From Methylophilus rhizosphaerae (lineage in GTDB: Bacteria; Pseudomonadota; Gammaproteobacteria; Burkholderiales; Methylophilaceae), in assembly GCF_900100975.1 (NCBI RefSeq), contig NZ_FNFX01000003.1:62001-126000 (forward strand): 64,000 nucleotides of DNA. The letters are read 5' to 3'. Positions within the stretch are counted from its first letter, which is position 1; the number at the start of each line of letters is the position of its first letter. The position numbers and the translations under genes were made by a program. The notes under the pieces are model-generated. The model was not told the origin of the DNA. It was given only the letters and a program-made list of their open reading frames with translations, and did no database searches. Of the stretch, positions 9,887-19,594 are shown in pieces.

Positions 9887-11125
9887 ATGACCGCTGTAGC
9901 CCCACCATCAACTGCCACTGAAACCTTGAGCCCGGAAATAGCCCGGGCGCTGGCGATTATCAAAAGAGGCGCTGACGAATTATTGATCGAGCAGGAGCTG
10001 GTCGAAAAACTCAAAACAGGCAAACCGTTACGTATCAAGGCGGGTTTTGATCCAACCGCCCCTGATTTGCATCTTGGGCACACGGTGTTGATTAATAAGC
10101 TGCGCCAGTTGCAGGATCTTGGACACCAGATCTTGTTCCTGATCGGGGATTTCACCGGCATGATTGGCGACCCAACCGGTAAGAGTGCCACCCGTCCGCC
10201 ATTGACCGTTGAACAGGTGAAAGCCAACGCGGATACCTATGCTGCCCAGGTATTCAAGATACTGGATCCTGCCAGAACCGAGATCGTCTTTAATTCCAAA
10301 TGGTTGAACGAACTGGGCGCTGCCGGCATGCTCAAACTGGCAGCCAGCCATACCGTGGCACGCATGCTGGAGCGCGATGACTTTTCCAAGCGTTTCAAGG
10401 GTAACCAGCCCATTGCGATCCATGAATTCCTGTATCCGTTATTACAGGGCTATGATTCGGTGGCATTGCAAGCGGATATTGAGCTGGGCGGCACCGACCA
10501 GAAATTCAACTTGCTGATGGGGCGTGAGTTGCAGAAGCAGGCGGGTATGGCGCAGCAATGTGTGTTGATGATGCCTTTGCTGGAAGGCCTGGATGGCGTG
10601 AATAAAATGTCCAAATCCCTGGGTAACTATATTGGGATCAGCGAAGCGCCGGAAACGATTTTTGCCAAAATCATGTCCATTTCCGATGCGCTGATGTGGC
10701 GGTATATTGATTTGCTGTCGTTTGCGTCATTGGAAACCATCGCCGAATGGAAAACCCGTGTGACCAACGGTGAGAATCCGCGCGATATTAAAGTCGGCTT
10801 TGCACAGGAAATTGTCGCGCGATTCCATGACCAGTCTGCGGCAGACAAGGCGTTGCAGGATTTCCAGACGCGGGCCAAGGGCGGGATTCCCGACGATGTG
10901 CCGGCGATGGAGATTGCCATTGAGGGTGATAGCATAGGTGTTAGTCAATTGCTGAAACTGGCTGGCCTTGTGGAGAGTACCAGCGAGGCCATGCGTGCGG
11001 TACAGCAGGGTGGTGTGAAGCTGGACAGTATCAAGGTGGAAGACAAAAACCTGGCCTTGCAGAAAGGCATCACAGTGGTGGCGCAAGTGGGCAAACGTAA
11101 ATTTGCCAAAGTGACGATCAAATAA
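9887..11125 (+). CDS. tyrS: Tyrosyl-tRNA synthetase
   Basis: The 412-residue product is a TyrZ-like tyrosyl-tRNA synthetase: the class I HIGH-type motif appears as HLGH in [15 protein letters not shown], and the KMSKS motif is present as [14 protein letters not shown]-terminal S4 RNA-binding domain (residues ~345-412) follows. It charges tRNA-Tyr. It is divergent from anmK; a weak promoter (TTACAG at 9801, TAAAAT at 9825-9830) sits in the gap. A strong terminator follows. Confidence 0.96.
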   Translation: MTAVAPPSTATETLSPEIARALAIIKRGADELLIEQELVEKLKTGKPLRIKAGFDPTAPDLHLGHTVLINKLRQLQDLGHQILFLIGDFTGMIGDPTGKSATRPPLTVEQVKANADTYAAQVFKILDPARTEIVFNSKWLNELGAAGMLKLAASHTVARMLERDDFSKRFKGNQPIAIHEFLYPLLQGYDSVALQADIELGGTDQKFNLLMGRELQKQAGMAQQCVLMMPLLEGLDGVNKMSKSLGNYIGISEAPETIFAKIMSISDALMWRYIDLLSFASLETIAEWKTRVTNGENPRDIKVGFAQEIVARFHDQSAADKALQDFQTRAKGGIPDDVPAMEIAIEGDSIGVSQLLKLAGLVESTSEAMRAVQQGGVKLDSIKVEDKNLALQKGITVVAQVGKRKFAKVTIK

Positions 11126-11144
11126 ATATTACGTTGCCTGGAAA

Positions 11145-11177
11145 TTAAAGCCGCTTAAACAGCGGCTTTAATTTTTT
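11145..11177. terminator. Terminator between tyrS and rpoN
   Basis: A perfect 11-base stem (TTAAAGCCGCT/AGCGGCTTTAA) with a five-base loop is followed by six T. It lies between the convergent tyrS and rpoN; the plus-strand T-run makes it primarily a tyrS terminator. Confidence 0.9.
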
Positions 11178-11191
11178 AGAGTAACTGACGT

Positions 11192-12736
11192 TTATAGTGA
11201 TTTGCGCAAGTTTGCTGGCGGGATATTCAGCGACTCACGGTATTTGGCAATGGTACGCCTGGCCACCACAATCCCTTGTTGTGCCAAAGTATCGGTAATC
11301 TGGTTATCTGACAGTGGTTTTTTCGGGTTTTCTTCAGCGACCATTTGTTTGATCAATGCGCGGATGGCCGTAGCCGAGCAGGAGCCGCCGGCATCGGTCG
11401 CCACCGAGCTGCCAAAGAAGTATTTGAGTTCATACACACCCCTGGGAGTGAGCATGTACTTGTGGGTAGTAACGCGTGAAACCGTACTTTCATGCAGATC
11501 CAGCTCTTCGGCAATTTCGCGCAATACCAGCGGCCGCATGGCAATCTCGCCATGTTCAAAGAAGTTACGCTGACGGTCTATAATCGCTTGCGAGACGCGC
11601 AGGATCGTCGAGAAGCGTTGCTGGATATTTTTAATCATCCATTTGGCTTCCTGCATCTGGCTTTGCAGGTACTGGCCGGAGCTGTCGCGGTTGCGTTTGA
11701 GGATATCTGCATACATCTGGTTGATGCGCAACTTGGGAATCACGCCGTCATTCAGGGTAGCGACCCAGATACCCTTGATTTTCTTGACGACCACATCATG
11801 CTGGATAAAGTGGTCATGACTGAAGGTCGAAAATGCACTGCCTGGTTTCGGGTTTTGCTGGCGGATTAATTGCTGCGCACCTTTAAGTACGGTTTCATCG
11901 CAGCTGAGCAGTTTGCGCAGTTTGACAAAGTCTTTGTTGGCCAGCAATGCCAAATGGTCTTTGACAATGGCAACGGCGGCCTGTAAGTGTGGCGTATTCG
12001 CTGGCAGGTGCTGCAGTTGCAATAACAGGCACTCGCGTAAATCACGTGCGCCCACCCCGACAGGATCCAGGCTCTGGATTAGTTTCAGTGAGGTTTCCAG
12101 CTCCAGCAGTTCGACTTCCAGCTCCGGTGGCAGCTGGTCAACCGCTTCCTGCAAATCCTGTTCCAGGTAGCCGTCGTCATTGATACTGTCGAGCAACAAC
12201 TTCATCAGGCTCATATCGCGTTGCGATAAGGGCGCCAGTTGAATCTGGTTCATTAAGTGTTCACGCAGGCTGAGGTCGCTGGCATCCTGGCGTGAGAAAT
12301 CGCTGTCCCCATCATCCAGCGTATTCCGCCCGGCTTCATCCCAGTTGCTGGTACTGCCAAATTCTTCGTAATCATCTTCAAATTCCGGCGGGGTGAACTC
12401 TTCATTCAGGTTGGGGAGCTCACCTTCGTTGCCGCTGAGTTCGTCCCTAAGGTCGTCACGCAAGGTCTCTGCGGGCGACGGGATTTCCTGCTGCGTGGCG
12501 ACATCAAATGAGCTGGCATCTTCCGTTGCCGGCTGGTTGGATAAGGCTTCTGTCGCACCTTCGTCAAACTCGCCTTCTTCATTGTCAGCCATTTCCAGCA
12601 GCGGGTTTTCCTGCAGGATGGCTTCCAGTTCCTGGTTGAGTTCCAGTGTCGACAGTTGCAGTAAACGGATGGATTGTTGCAGTTGTGGCGTCAGGGCCAG
12701 GTTTTGCGAGATACGTAATTGCAGGTTTTGTTTCAT
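11192..12736 (-). CDS. rpoN: RNA polymerase sigma-54 factor
   Basis: The 514-residue product has the three regions of sigma-54: a glutamine- and leucine-rich region I (QNLALTPQLQQSIRLLQLS), an acidic region II, and region III ending with the RpoN box (ARRTIAKYRE) that reads the -24 element. The helix-turn-helix segment LHESTVSRVTTHKYM is also visible. Sigma-54 needs an AAA+ activator such as the PilR-type regulator at 46265-47764. It is the last gene of the kdsD-lptC-lptA-lptB operon, 6 bases after lptB. The hpf gene often found after rpoN is absent; tyrS follows instead. Confidence 0.97.
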   Translation of the reverse strand: MKQNLQLRISQNLALTPQLQQSIRLLQLSTLELNQELEAILQENPLLEMADNEEGEFDEGATEALSNQPATEDASSFDVATQQEIPSPAETLRDDLRDELSGNEGELPNLNEEFTPPEFEDDYEEFGSTSNWDEAGRNTLDDGDSDFSRQDASDLSLREHLMNQIQLAPLSQRDMSLMKLLLDSINDDGYLEQDLQEAVDQLPPELEVELLELETSLKLIQSLDPVGVGARDLRECLLLQLQHLPANTPHLQAAVAIVKDHLALLANKDFVKLRKLLSCDETVLKGAQQLIRQQNPKPGSAFSTFSHDHFIQHDVVVKKIKGIWVATLNDGVIPKLRINQMYADILKRNRDSSGQYLQSQMQEAKWMIKNIQQRFSTILRVSQAIIDRQRNFFEHGEIAMRPLVLREIAEELDLHESTVSRVTTHKYMLTPRGVYELKYFFGSSVATDAGGSCSATAIRALIKQMVAEENPKKPLSDNQITDTLAQQGIVVARRTIAKYRESLNIPPANLRKSL

Positions 12737-12742
12737 GACACC

Positions 12743-13489
12743 CTACAGCCTGAAATTTTTACCCAGGTAGACTTCACGTACACCTTCGTTTTGAATAATT
12801 TCATCAGGGGTGCCGGCCGCAAAGATAGCCCCTTCGTTCACAATATAGGCGCGGTCGCAGATATCCAGTGTTTCGCGCACGTTGTGGTCGGTGATCAGGA
12901 TGCCGATATTCTGGCTGCTCAGGTAGCGGATAATTTTCTGGATTTCAATCACTGCAATCGGGTCAATCCCGGCGAATGGTTCATCCAGCAGAATAAATTT
13001 CGGGTCTGTCGCCAGGCAACGGGCGATTTCCACACGCCGCCGTTCACCGCCGGACAAACTCACGGCCTGACTGTTGCGGATATGCTGGATATGCAGCTGG
13101 TCCAGTAAGGATTCCAGCTTCGCTTCGCGCTCTTCCGCCGTGTAGGGGCGGGTTTCCAGGATCGCCAGGATATTATCGGTAACGGACATTTTGCGGAAAA
13201 TGGAAGCTTCCTGTGGCAGGTAGGCCAGCCCCATGCGGGCGCGCTCATGCATGGGCGCGCGACTGACATCGGTACCGTTCAGCGTAATCTGGCCATCATC
13301 CAGGGCAACCAGCCCGACAATCATGTAGAAACTGGTGGTTTTGCCCGCACCATTGGGCCCCAGCAAGCCGATGACTTCGCCACTATGTAATTCTAGTGTG
13401 GTGTTTCTGACCACAGTGCGGCCCTGGTATGCCTTTTTTAAATGGCTGACACGCAAATGGCTGTTGTCTGATAAAGCAGTGGTTTGCAT
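12743..13489 (-). CDS. lptB: LPS export ABC transporter ATP-binding protein
   Basis: The ABC ATPase of about 248 residues has Walker A (GPNGAGKTT), the Q-loop (YLPQEASIF), the signature [13 protein letters not shown], Walker B ([12 protein letters not shown]) and the H-loop (ITDHNVRE). These, with the position after lptA, identify LptB, which powers LPS extraction by LptFGC from the inner membrane. I start at the ATG at 13489, which has an AGG just upstream; an in-frame TTG at 13504 overlapping the lptA stop is an alternative. Confidence 0.95.
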   Translation of the reverse strand: MQTTALSDNSHLRVSHLKKAYQGRTVVRNTTLELHSGEVIGLLGPNGAGKTTSFYMIVGLVALDDGQITLNGTDVSRAPMHERARMGLAYLPQEASIFRKMSVTDNILAILETRPYTAEEREAKLESLLDQLHIQHIRNSQAVSLSGGERRRVEIARCLATDPKFILLDEPFAGIDPIAVIEIQKIIRYLSSQNIGILITDHNVRETLDICDRAYIVNEGAIFAAGTPDEIIQNEGVREVYLGKNFRL

Positions 13490-13500
13490 ATTGCCTGTCT

Positions 13501-14160
13501 TCAAGGTTGCTCTTTCTTCGTGTCATTGCCAGGCTCTACGGCTGGTTCATTTTTGAACTGTAGCGAACGGTTCATCCGCAGGCCCTGCTGGCTGGCGGGT
13601 TTGTTATCAATGACAGGCGGTGCAGTTTTGTTTTTGGGCTGGATGGTGGCTTTCACACGGCTGTTGGCCGTGCCGTTGGGATTGGCCCTGGTACCGCCAA
13701 TCACTTCTGCATATTCGGCATTGGCGTCATAACTGATGTAGTCGCCCGTCACAATATCTTCCCCGCGCTTGACCCAGGCGCTGGTATACAGCTGCACCTT
13801 GTCCATGCGGGCATTGTATTCAATACGCTGGCCGCTACCCTGCATCCACTCGTTTTTGCCGGTCTGTTTTTGCTTGAACGTGGTGGGATTATTGGGACTG
13901 CCAAAACAGGTGCTATGCTGGAAGCCGTCCTGGTCTTCGCGCACGATCATTTTATCGGCCTTGATTTGCAGGGTGCCCTGATTCAGGATGACATTGCCGG
14001 TATAAACACTGATTTTTTTTGCATCATTGACGCTCACCGTATCGGCTTCCAGCTCAATGGGCTGGTCACGGTCGGAGGCCTCCGCCAGGGCGGCCCCTGA
14101 CCAGCCCAGCATGCATAGTGTCAGGCAGGTGGCATAAAGTAATGGTTTGTGCGTATTCAA
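13501..14160 (-). CDS. lptA: LPS transport periplasmic protein LptA
   Basis: The 219-residue product has a signal peptide ([19 protein letters not shown]) and the OstA/LptA beta-jellyroll repeats ([49 protein letters not shown]). The C-terminal 50 residues are a basic, proline- and asparagine-rich tail beyond the usual domain. LptA forms the periplasmic bridge for LPS. The start codon is TTG, supported by a GGAGAG Shine-Dalgarno 6-7 bases upstream; the first in-frame ATG would cut off the signal. Confidence 0.93.
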   Translation of the reverse strand: MNTHKPLLYATCLTLCMLGWSGAALAEASDRDQPIELEADTVSVNDAKKISVYTGNVILNQGTLQIKADKMIVREDQDGFQHSTCFGSPNNPTTFKQKQTGKNEWMQGSGQRIEYNARMDKVQLYTSAWVKRGEDIVTGDYISYDANAEYAEVIGGTRANPNGTANSRVKATIQPKNKTAPPVIDNKPASQQGLRMNRSLQFKNEPAVEPGNDTKKEQP

Positions 14161-14175
14161 CTCATCTCTCCAGAA

Positions 14176-14814
14176 TCATGGATTCTTCGTTTTGGCTGTA
14201 TTTTTAGTGGCGCCTGCGCGGGTGGCCGATGTATTTGCCGGTGTCGGCGGGCGCTCGTAATGTACATGAACGCGATTATATAACTCTATGGTGTTGGCTT
14301 TTTTATCCGCGTGCATTCCTGTGCCCCTGATCACGGTGGCGGGCTGCTGGCGGATAGTGACCGGCAGATCGGTATAGGCAATATCGGTGTTCGGCTCTAT
14401 CGTCAGTTTTTCTGTCTGCAAGTGCATTTCGCCTTTGTCGGCGGTTGCCTGGCGGATAACGTTGACCTTATTGATAAACTCTACCTTTTCCCCGTTACCG
14501 GAGACCTTGCCGTGCTGCCCGTAGATTTGTGTATAAGGCATGTTTTGGCCAAACTGGGTGAAGCGCGGCCGTTGCAGGTCGGTCTGGTTGCTCTCCGGGT
14601 AATGGCGCATTTCTGCTGCTGCCAGTACATATTTGATATGGCCGGTGGCATCGGTACGCGTGCTGACAAAGTTGTATAACATGTAATCCGGGTCATGGCG
14701 GTTCAGGCTATTAATGTGCCCCATCTGCTCTTGCACTGTCTGGTTAATCCACAAAGTCAGTAGCGCCAGAAACAGCATTAAAGCAATCGGTAGCAGAATC
14801 GGATGTTTAAGCAT
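14176..14814 (-). CDS. lptC: LPS export system protein LptC
   Basis: The 212-residue product has one N-terminal membrane helix (LLPIALMLFLALLTLWI) and a periplasmic LptA-like beta domain (YVLAAAEMRHYPESNQTDLQ). It ends with a low-complexity alanine-, threonine- and lysine-rich tail. LptC passes LPS from LptBFG to LptA. It lies directly after kdsD with a 20-base gap; kdsC, which is commonly found between these two genes, is missing here. Confidence 0.9.
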   Translation of the reverse strand: MLKHPILLPIALMLFLALLTLWINQTVQEQMGHINSLNRHDPDYMLYNFVSTRTDATGHIKYVLAAAEMRHYPESNQTDLQRPRFTQFGQNMPYTQIYGQHGKVSGNGEKVEFINKVNVIRQATADKGEMHLQTEKLTIEPNTDIAYTDLPVTIRQQPATVIRGTGMHADKKANTIELYNRVHVHYERPPTPANTSATRAGATKNTAKTKNP

Positions 14815-14834
14815 GGAGAATGTCCGCTATCTGC

Positions 14835-15836
14835 CTAAACGACTTTTGCCTTGAGCAGGTCATGCATGTTCAATGCGCCCACCAGTTGCTGCGTTTCATT
14901 GACTGCCAGGAAGCCGTTGATTTTATGTTGTTCCATCAGGCTGACGGCATCTACCGCCATTTGCTGCATACCCAACAGTTTGGGATGTGTATTCATGACG
15001 CTGGTAATCGGTGCATGGCTGTCTGTCATGCCTTGCACAAACAGGCGCCGCAGGTCGCCATCCGTAAATATTCCGACCGGCTTCTGTGCTTTGTCCACAA
15101 TGGCAGTGAATCCCATGCCTTTGCCGGTGATTTCCTGGATGGCGTCCTGTACTGTCGCTTCTTCGCCGATGCAGGGAATGGCATCACCGCTACGCATCAC
15201 ATCTTTGATCCTGACCAGCAGTTTGCGCCCCAGGCTGCCGCCCGGGTGTGAACGGGCAAAATCCTCGGCGGTAAATTCACGCAGGTCGAGCACACATAAT
15301 GCCAATGCATCGCCCAGGGCGAGTGCCGCCGTAGTACTGGCCGTCGGCGCCAGGCCAAGCGGGCAGGCTTCATGGCTGACCGCAGCGCTCAGGTGCACGT
15401 CGGATTCACGCGACAAGGTCGAGTTTTCCGTCCCGGTAATGCTTAAAATACGCGCGCCGATGCGGCGGATGGCGGGCAGGATATTGATGATTTCATCACT
15501 TTCACCGGAATTCGACAGGGCGATCACGACATCTTCGGCTGTGATCATGCCCAGGTCTCCATGGCTGGCTTCGGCTGGGTGCATGAAAAATGCGGGGGTG
15601 CCTGTGCTGGCAAGCGTGGCTGCAATCTTGCCGCCAATATGGCCGGATTTCCCCATGCCGGTCACCACAATGCGGCCCCGGCAAGCAAGTACCAGGTGGA
15701 CTGCTGCCTCAAATGCAGAACCTATGCGGCCGGCCAGTTGGCGGATCTCATCGGCCTCGTGCAGCAGCACAGTGCGTGCCTTGCCCACAATGTCGGGATT
15801 CTCAGCCAGTCTGACGTCTGCATTCGCGATACTCAT
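14835..15836 (-). CDS. kdsD: D-arabinose 5-phosphate isomerase (KpsF/GutQ family)
   Basis: The 333-residue product has an N-terminal SIS domain (VVTGMGKSGHIGGKIAATLASTG; ALSNSGESDEI) and two C-terminal CBS domains (MRSGDAIPCI; IFTDGDLRRLF; HKINGFLAV). It converts ribulose 5-phosphate to arabinose 5-phosphate for Kdo synthesis. It is the first gene of the lpt-rpoN operon, which ties Kdo supply to LPS export. A long plus-strand frame over this gene is an antisense shadow. Confidence 0.95.
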   Translation of the reverse strand: MSIANADVRLAENPDIVGKARTVLLHEADEIRQLAGRIGSAFEAAVHLVLACRGRIVVTGMGKSGHIGGKIAATLASTGTPAFFMHPAEASHGDLGMITAEDVVIALSNSGESDEIINILPAIRRIGARILSITGTENSTLSRESDVHLSAAVSHEACPLGLAPTASTTAALALGDALALCVLDLREFTAEDFARSHPGGSLGRKLLVRIKDVMRSGDAIPCIGEEATVQDAIQEITGKGMGFTAIVDKAQKPVGIFTDGDLRRLFVQGMTDSHAPITSVMNTHPKLLGMQQMAVDAVSLMEQHKINGFLAVNETQQLVGALNMHDLLKAKVV

Positions 15837-16060
15837 GGCGAGCTAGTATAACAAGTGACCGCCCAGGCAATAAAGCAAAACGCGACTTTTTTTATGGATT
15901 ATTTAATAGCAGGCACATTTTTTGCATTAAAATACTTTTTATTAAGGTGTCAGTATCTTTATCCTGACACAATCCTGCTTCATAATAAATCATCGGCCGT
16001 GCCAGGCTTTGCTGAATAACACCGTGCACGACCTGAAAATAATTGCTTTAGCGCTTTTAC

Positions 16061-18037
16061 ATGTTCGACTCTCTCATCCATTTGCTATTGTTGCTCACCA
16101 GCTCGGTATTTGCCGTTGGCTTGTTCCGTATATTGGGATTGCCGGCGATACTGGCTTATTTCATGATTGGTATCGTGCTCGGGCCGCATGCATTGGGTAT
16201 GCTGGAAGATGAAGAGAGCGGGCGCCAGGTCGCCGAGTTCGGCATTGTGTTCCTCATGTTCAGTATCGGCCTGGAGTTCAGCCTGCCCAAGCTGTATGCC
16301 ATGCGTAAAACCCTGTTCGGCCTCGGCGGCGGGCAGGTGATCCTTACCCTGCTGGGCAGCCTGGCGCTGGGCAAGCTGGCAGGGCTAAACCTGGCAACTG
16401 CTTTTATCATAGGCGCGGCGCTGACCATGTCTTCTACCGCCATCGTCTCCAAAATCCTGATGGAGCGCGTAGACCTGAATTCCCGCCATGGCCGCCTGAG
16501 TATAGGCGTGCTGTTGTTCCAGGATCTGGCCGTGATTCCTATCCTGGTCCTGATTCAAACGCTGGGTTCGCACAGCGATAATTGGCTGGATGTGCTCGGC
16601 CTGACGTTACTGAAGTCTTCAATATTGTTGTTCCTGCTGTTCAAGTTCGGCAAGAATATCCTTAACTTCTGGTTTGAGCTGGTGGCCAAGCAGCGTTCGC
16701 GCGAGCTGTTCGTCCTGAATGTGCTGATGGTGACTTTACTGATGTCGGCAGCCACCAATTTTGCCGGCTTGTCCTATGCCCTGGGGGCGTTTGTGGCCGG
16801 GATGCTGATTTCGGAAACCAAATATCGCTACCAGGTGGAGTCTGATATCGCGCCATTCCGCGATATTTTGCTGGGCTTGTTCTTTATCAGCGTCGGCATG
16901 TTACTGGATGCCAGGGTGCTGCTTGAGCATGCCGGGTTGATTGCCTTGTTATTGGGTTTGTTCCTGTTGTTCAAGATGGGGTTGATTGCCCTGCTCACCA
17001 AGTTTTACGGCTTCGAGATGGGGGTAGGCGTGCGTACCGGGATTATCCTGGGGCAGGCCGGCGAATTCAGTTTTGTGGTGCTGGCCCTGGGCCTGCAGAC
17101 CCGGTTGATTGATGGCGAAGCCTTGCAACTGGTATTGTCTGTCGCTGTGCTATCGATGCTGGTGGCACCGTTTATTATCCAGTATAACGGCCGCATTGCG
17201 CGAGCACTGGTGAAAAGCTACACCCGCAACAGCATTAAAGGCGTGGATACCATACAGGAGCATAGCCAGGAGTTGCGAGATCATGTGATTATCTGCGGTT
17301 ACGGACGTAGCGGCCAGTACCTGGGCAGGTTTTTGCGCGAGGAAAACATTCCCTATGTGGCGCTGGATATGGATGCCAGCCGGGTGCAGGAAGCTGCCTC
17401 CGCCGGTGAAAATGTGATTTATGGCGATGCCGGCCGGCGGTCTGTCATGGAGGCTGCTGGCCTGGCGCGTGCCAAAGCCGTCATTATCAGCTATGCCGAA
17501 ACACGCGGTACCATGAAAGTGTTGCATGTCATCCAGGAGCGCCACCCTAACCTGCCGGTGATTGTGCGTACGCATGACGACAGCGAAATGGACGTGTTGC
17601 GCGATGCCGGGGCGGCAGAGGTGGTGCCGGAAATCCTGGAGGGCAGCCTGATGCTGGCCTCACATGCGCTGGTGACCCTGGGCATTCCGTTGAACCGTGT
17701 GGTGAAACGTATCCGCCTGTTCCGCGAAGAGCGCTACAAAATGTTCAAAGGCTATTTCCGTGGTGTCAGTGATGCCGATGCGGTGACGGCTTCCTTGCCA
17801 CAATTGCACTCGGTGGAAATGTATAAAAACTTTTATGCGCATGGCCTGCCATTGAATCAAGTCCCGTTTGAGGATTTTGCCGTGGAAGTAAAACAATTAC
17901 GTCGCCCGAATATGCCGGAGCCGATTGCCCCCAGGCCGGATATCGTGCTGGGTGAAGGTGATGTGCTGGTGCTGCTGGGCAGCAATGCCGCGTTGATCGC
18001 CATGGAAGTCTATTTGATTTCCGGACGCAAACCGTAA
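16061..18037 (+). CDS. Kef-type cation/proton antiporter with RCK domain
   Basis: The 658-residue product has an N-terminal CPA2 exchanger domain of about 12 membrane helices (residues 1-385), including the family motif GAALTMSSTAIVSKIL. A cytosolic TrkA-N domain follows (HVIICGYGRSGQYLGRFL, near residue 410), and then a TrkA-C-like domain near residue 570-655. This is the KefB/KefC/YbaL plan: potassium efflux or monovalent cation/proton exchange gated by nucleotide or glutathione adducts. No KefF or KefG-type ancillary gene is adjacent. The 224-base region upstream holds a GTGTCAG/CTGACAC inverted repeat at 15947-15970. Confidence 0.88.
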   Translation: MFDSLIHLLLLLTSSVFAVGLFRILGLPAILAYFMIGIVLGPHALGMLEDEESGRQVAEFGIVFLMFSIGLEFSLPKLYAMRKTLFGLGGGQVILTLLGSLALGKLAGLNLATAFIIGAALTMSSTAIVSKILMERVDLNSRHGRLSIGVLLFQDLAVIPILVLIQTLGSHSDNWLDVLGLTLLKSSILLFLLFKFGKNILNFWFELVAKQRSRELFVLNVLMVTLLMSAATNFAGLSYALGAFVAGMLISETKYRYQVESDIAPFRDILLGLFFISVGMLLDARVLLEHAGLIALLLGLFLLFKMGLIALLTKFYGFEMGVGVRTGIILGQAGEFSFVVLALGLQTRLIDGEALQLVLSVAVLSMLVAPFIIQYNGRIARALVKSYTRNSIKGVDTIQEHSQELRDHVIICGYGRSGQYLGRFLREENIPYVALDMDASRVQEAASAGENVIYGDAGRRSVMEAAGLARAKAVIISYAETRGTMKVLHVIQERHPNLPVIVRTHDDSEMDVLRDAGAAEVVPEILEGSLMLASHALVTLGIPLNRVVKRIRLFREERYKMFKGYFRGVSDADAVTASLPQLHSVEMYKNFYAHGLPLNQVPFEDFAVEVKQLRRPNMPEPIAPRPDIVLGEGDVLVLLGSNAALIAMEVYLISGRKP

Positions 18038-18115
18038 GACAATATTCCTTTTGCGCCGGATTGGCTGGTCATCACCGGCGAGTCCGGCAATACACAATTT
18101 TCCCGGGTATTCTTT

Positions 18116-19126
18116 ATGGCAAATACTTCAGTGCTGGTAGTAGGTGGCGGCATCGTCGGCTGCCTGACCGCCATGCAATTACGCAAGCAAGGTTATGCGG
18201 TTACAGTGGTTGAACGCAATATCATTGCGGCGCAAACCTCGGGAGAGGCCTCCTGGGCAGGTGCCGGTATCGCCTTCCCCTTACTGCCATGGTTTTACCG
18301 GGATATCGTGAATGAACTGGCACTGGCCGGTGCCCGTGCCTATCCGCAAGTGAGCGCCGAATTATTGGCAGAAACGGGCATTGACCCCGAGTGTATCCGC
18401 AGTGGCATGCTGCTACAGCCACCGTTTGATCTCGAACAAGCGCTGAGCTGGTGTGCACGCTTTGGCCTGGCGGCGGAAAAACAAGGCGAACAGTTACTGA
18501 TCCCGGAAGTGGTACAAATCCGCAATCCCCGCTTGTTGCAAGCCCTGAAAGTGTGGCTGGTCAAACATGGCGTCCAGTTGCGTGAGCAAACGCAATTACT
18601 ACCATTGCAGGAAACACAGTCACCGCTGAGGGGTTGGCAAACCACCACCGGCGAAATGCTGCACGCGGACAAGTTCGTCGTGACTTCAGGTGCATGGAGT
18701 TTTGAATTGCTCAGGCAAACAGCGTTGACGCTGGATATCAAACCCATGCGCGGCCAGATGCTGTTGTACCAAATGACGCCGGAACTCTTGCCACATATTC
18801 TTTATCGGGACGGTTTCTATATGCTGCAACGGCTGGACGGTTATGTACTGGCTGGTAGCAGCCTGGAAGATGTTGGCTTTGATAACGGCACCACTGAAAG
18901 CATGCGCCAGGAGATGCAGGCGAAAGCGGAAGCCATTCTGCCTGCCTTGCGCGGCCAACCTATCGTCAAGCACTGGAGCGGGCTGCGCCCTGGCACGCCG
19001 CATAATATCCCAACCATAGGCCGTCACCCGCAGATTGAGAATTTATACCTGAACACCGGCCATTTTCGTTATGGGGTGACCATGGCACCAGAGTGCGCGC
19101 GGCAGATAGTGGCATTGCTGGAGTAG
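18116..19126 (+). CDS. FAD-dependent amine oxidase, ThiO-like glycine oxidase
   Basis: The 336-residue product is a DAO-family flavoenzyme. The dinucleotide motif VLVVGGGIVGCLTAMQL is at residues 6-22, the substrate-binding middle holds VVTSGAWSFEL, and the C-terminal FAD-contact region reads SGLRPGTPHNIPTIG and NTGHFRYGVTMAPECARQI, the last close to ThiO enzymes. ThiO oxidises glycine to iminoglycine for the thiamine thiazole ring; other DAO amine oxidases remain possible. No other thiamine gene is adjacent. It begins about 80 bases after the Kef gene. Confidence 0.75.
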   Translation: MANTSVLVVGGGIVGCLTAMQLRKQGYAVTVVERNIIAAQTSGEASWAGAGIAFPLLPWFYRDIVNELALAGARAYPQVSAELLAETGIDPECIRSGMLLQPPFDLEQALSWCARFGLAAEKQGEQLLIPEVVQIRNPRLLQALKVWLVKHGVQLREQTQLLPLQETQSPLRGWQTTTGEMLHADKFVVTSGAWSFELLRQTALTLDIKPMRGQMLLYQMTPELLPHILYRDGFYMLQRLDGYVLAGSSLEDVGFDNGTTESMRQEMQAKAEAILPALRGQPIVKHWSGLRPGTPHNIPTIGRHPQIENLYLNTGHFRYGVTMAPECARQIVALLE

Positions 19127-19251
19127 GGGGGAAGGCATTCCTTTGTTTTCCAGGTGGTAGATTAATGTCGTCATTTCTGCGTAGGATGTAGCGCAGATGA
19201 AATCAGGGTTTTCGGCCACCGGTTGGTTGCGCTTCGCAATGGCCTGTGCTG

Positions 19252-19347
19252 CTAGTCGGCCACCCAATCCCCACTCTTCCCGCCACGCTTTTCCAGCATT
19301 CGAACACCTTGTATGGTCATGCCTCTATCCATCGCCTTGCACATATC
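19252..19347 (-). pseudogene. moaC: Displaced 3' end of moaC (host copy)
   Basis: Read on the minus strand, this fragment encodes the last ~31 residues of MoaC in frame, ending [12 protein letters not shown] and a TAG stop at 19252-19254. It matches the 3' end of the intact gene at 26856-27332 with one base change in 89 and a different last codon and stop. It is the original chromosomal moaC tail, cut off when the element integrated. It has no start. Confidence 0.85.
19259..19347. repeat. attL: 89-base direct repeat, left copy
   Basis: It is identical to 26863-26951 except at 19286 (C here, T at 26890). The last 61 bases (19287-19347) are a perfect match and must contain the crossover. Confidence 0.9.
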
Positions 19348-19415
19348 GTATAAGCCGCTTCTTAGCACGTTAAGCTGTTGATTTATATAGAACGGTAAAA
19401 CCCTAAAAACGTATC

Positions 19416-19458
19416 TTGTCCATCAAACGGTTAAATTACTTGGACAGAATTTGGACAG
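19416..19458. repeat. Left integrase arm-type repeats (TTGGACA)
   Basis: Three copies lie 70-110 bases inside attL: an inverted one (TTGTCCA, 19416-19422) and two direct ones (TTGGACAG at 19440 and 19451) spaced by 11 bases, one helical turn. The same motif, again as an 11-base-spaced pair, lies inside the right end at 26733-26751, so these are probably recombinase or excisionase binding sites. Confidence 0.6.
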
Positions 19459-19549
19459 TATCAAAAACTTGATAATGCCATTGGTAGTGTAGCGTCAAGC
19501 TGTGGCGGGAAAATAATAAGGCGAGGGGTGAGAGAGGTATAGACAATAA

Positions 19550-19573
19550 AAAAGCCCCGCAAAGGGGGCTTAC
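19550..19573 (-). terminator. Terminator of the 92-residue element gene
   Basis: On the minus strand an AAGCCCC/GGGGCTT stem is followed by a T-run, about 20-40 bases after the stop of the gene at 19595-19873. Confidence 0.75.
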
Positions 19574-19594
19574 GTTCGTATAAGAGGGTGTCTG

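Noticed and set aside
9769-10227. Long N-terminal extension of anmK
   Set aside because: It runs antisense through the 5' part of tyrS and precedes a canonical AnmK start; its sequence has no homology pattern.
14851-15846. 331-codon plus-strand frame covering kdsD
   Set aside because: It is the antisense of a gene with clear SIS and CBS motifs; the translation is Ser/Arg/Ala rich with no family pattern.
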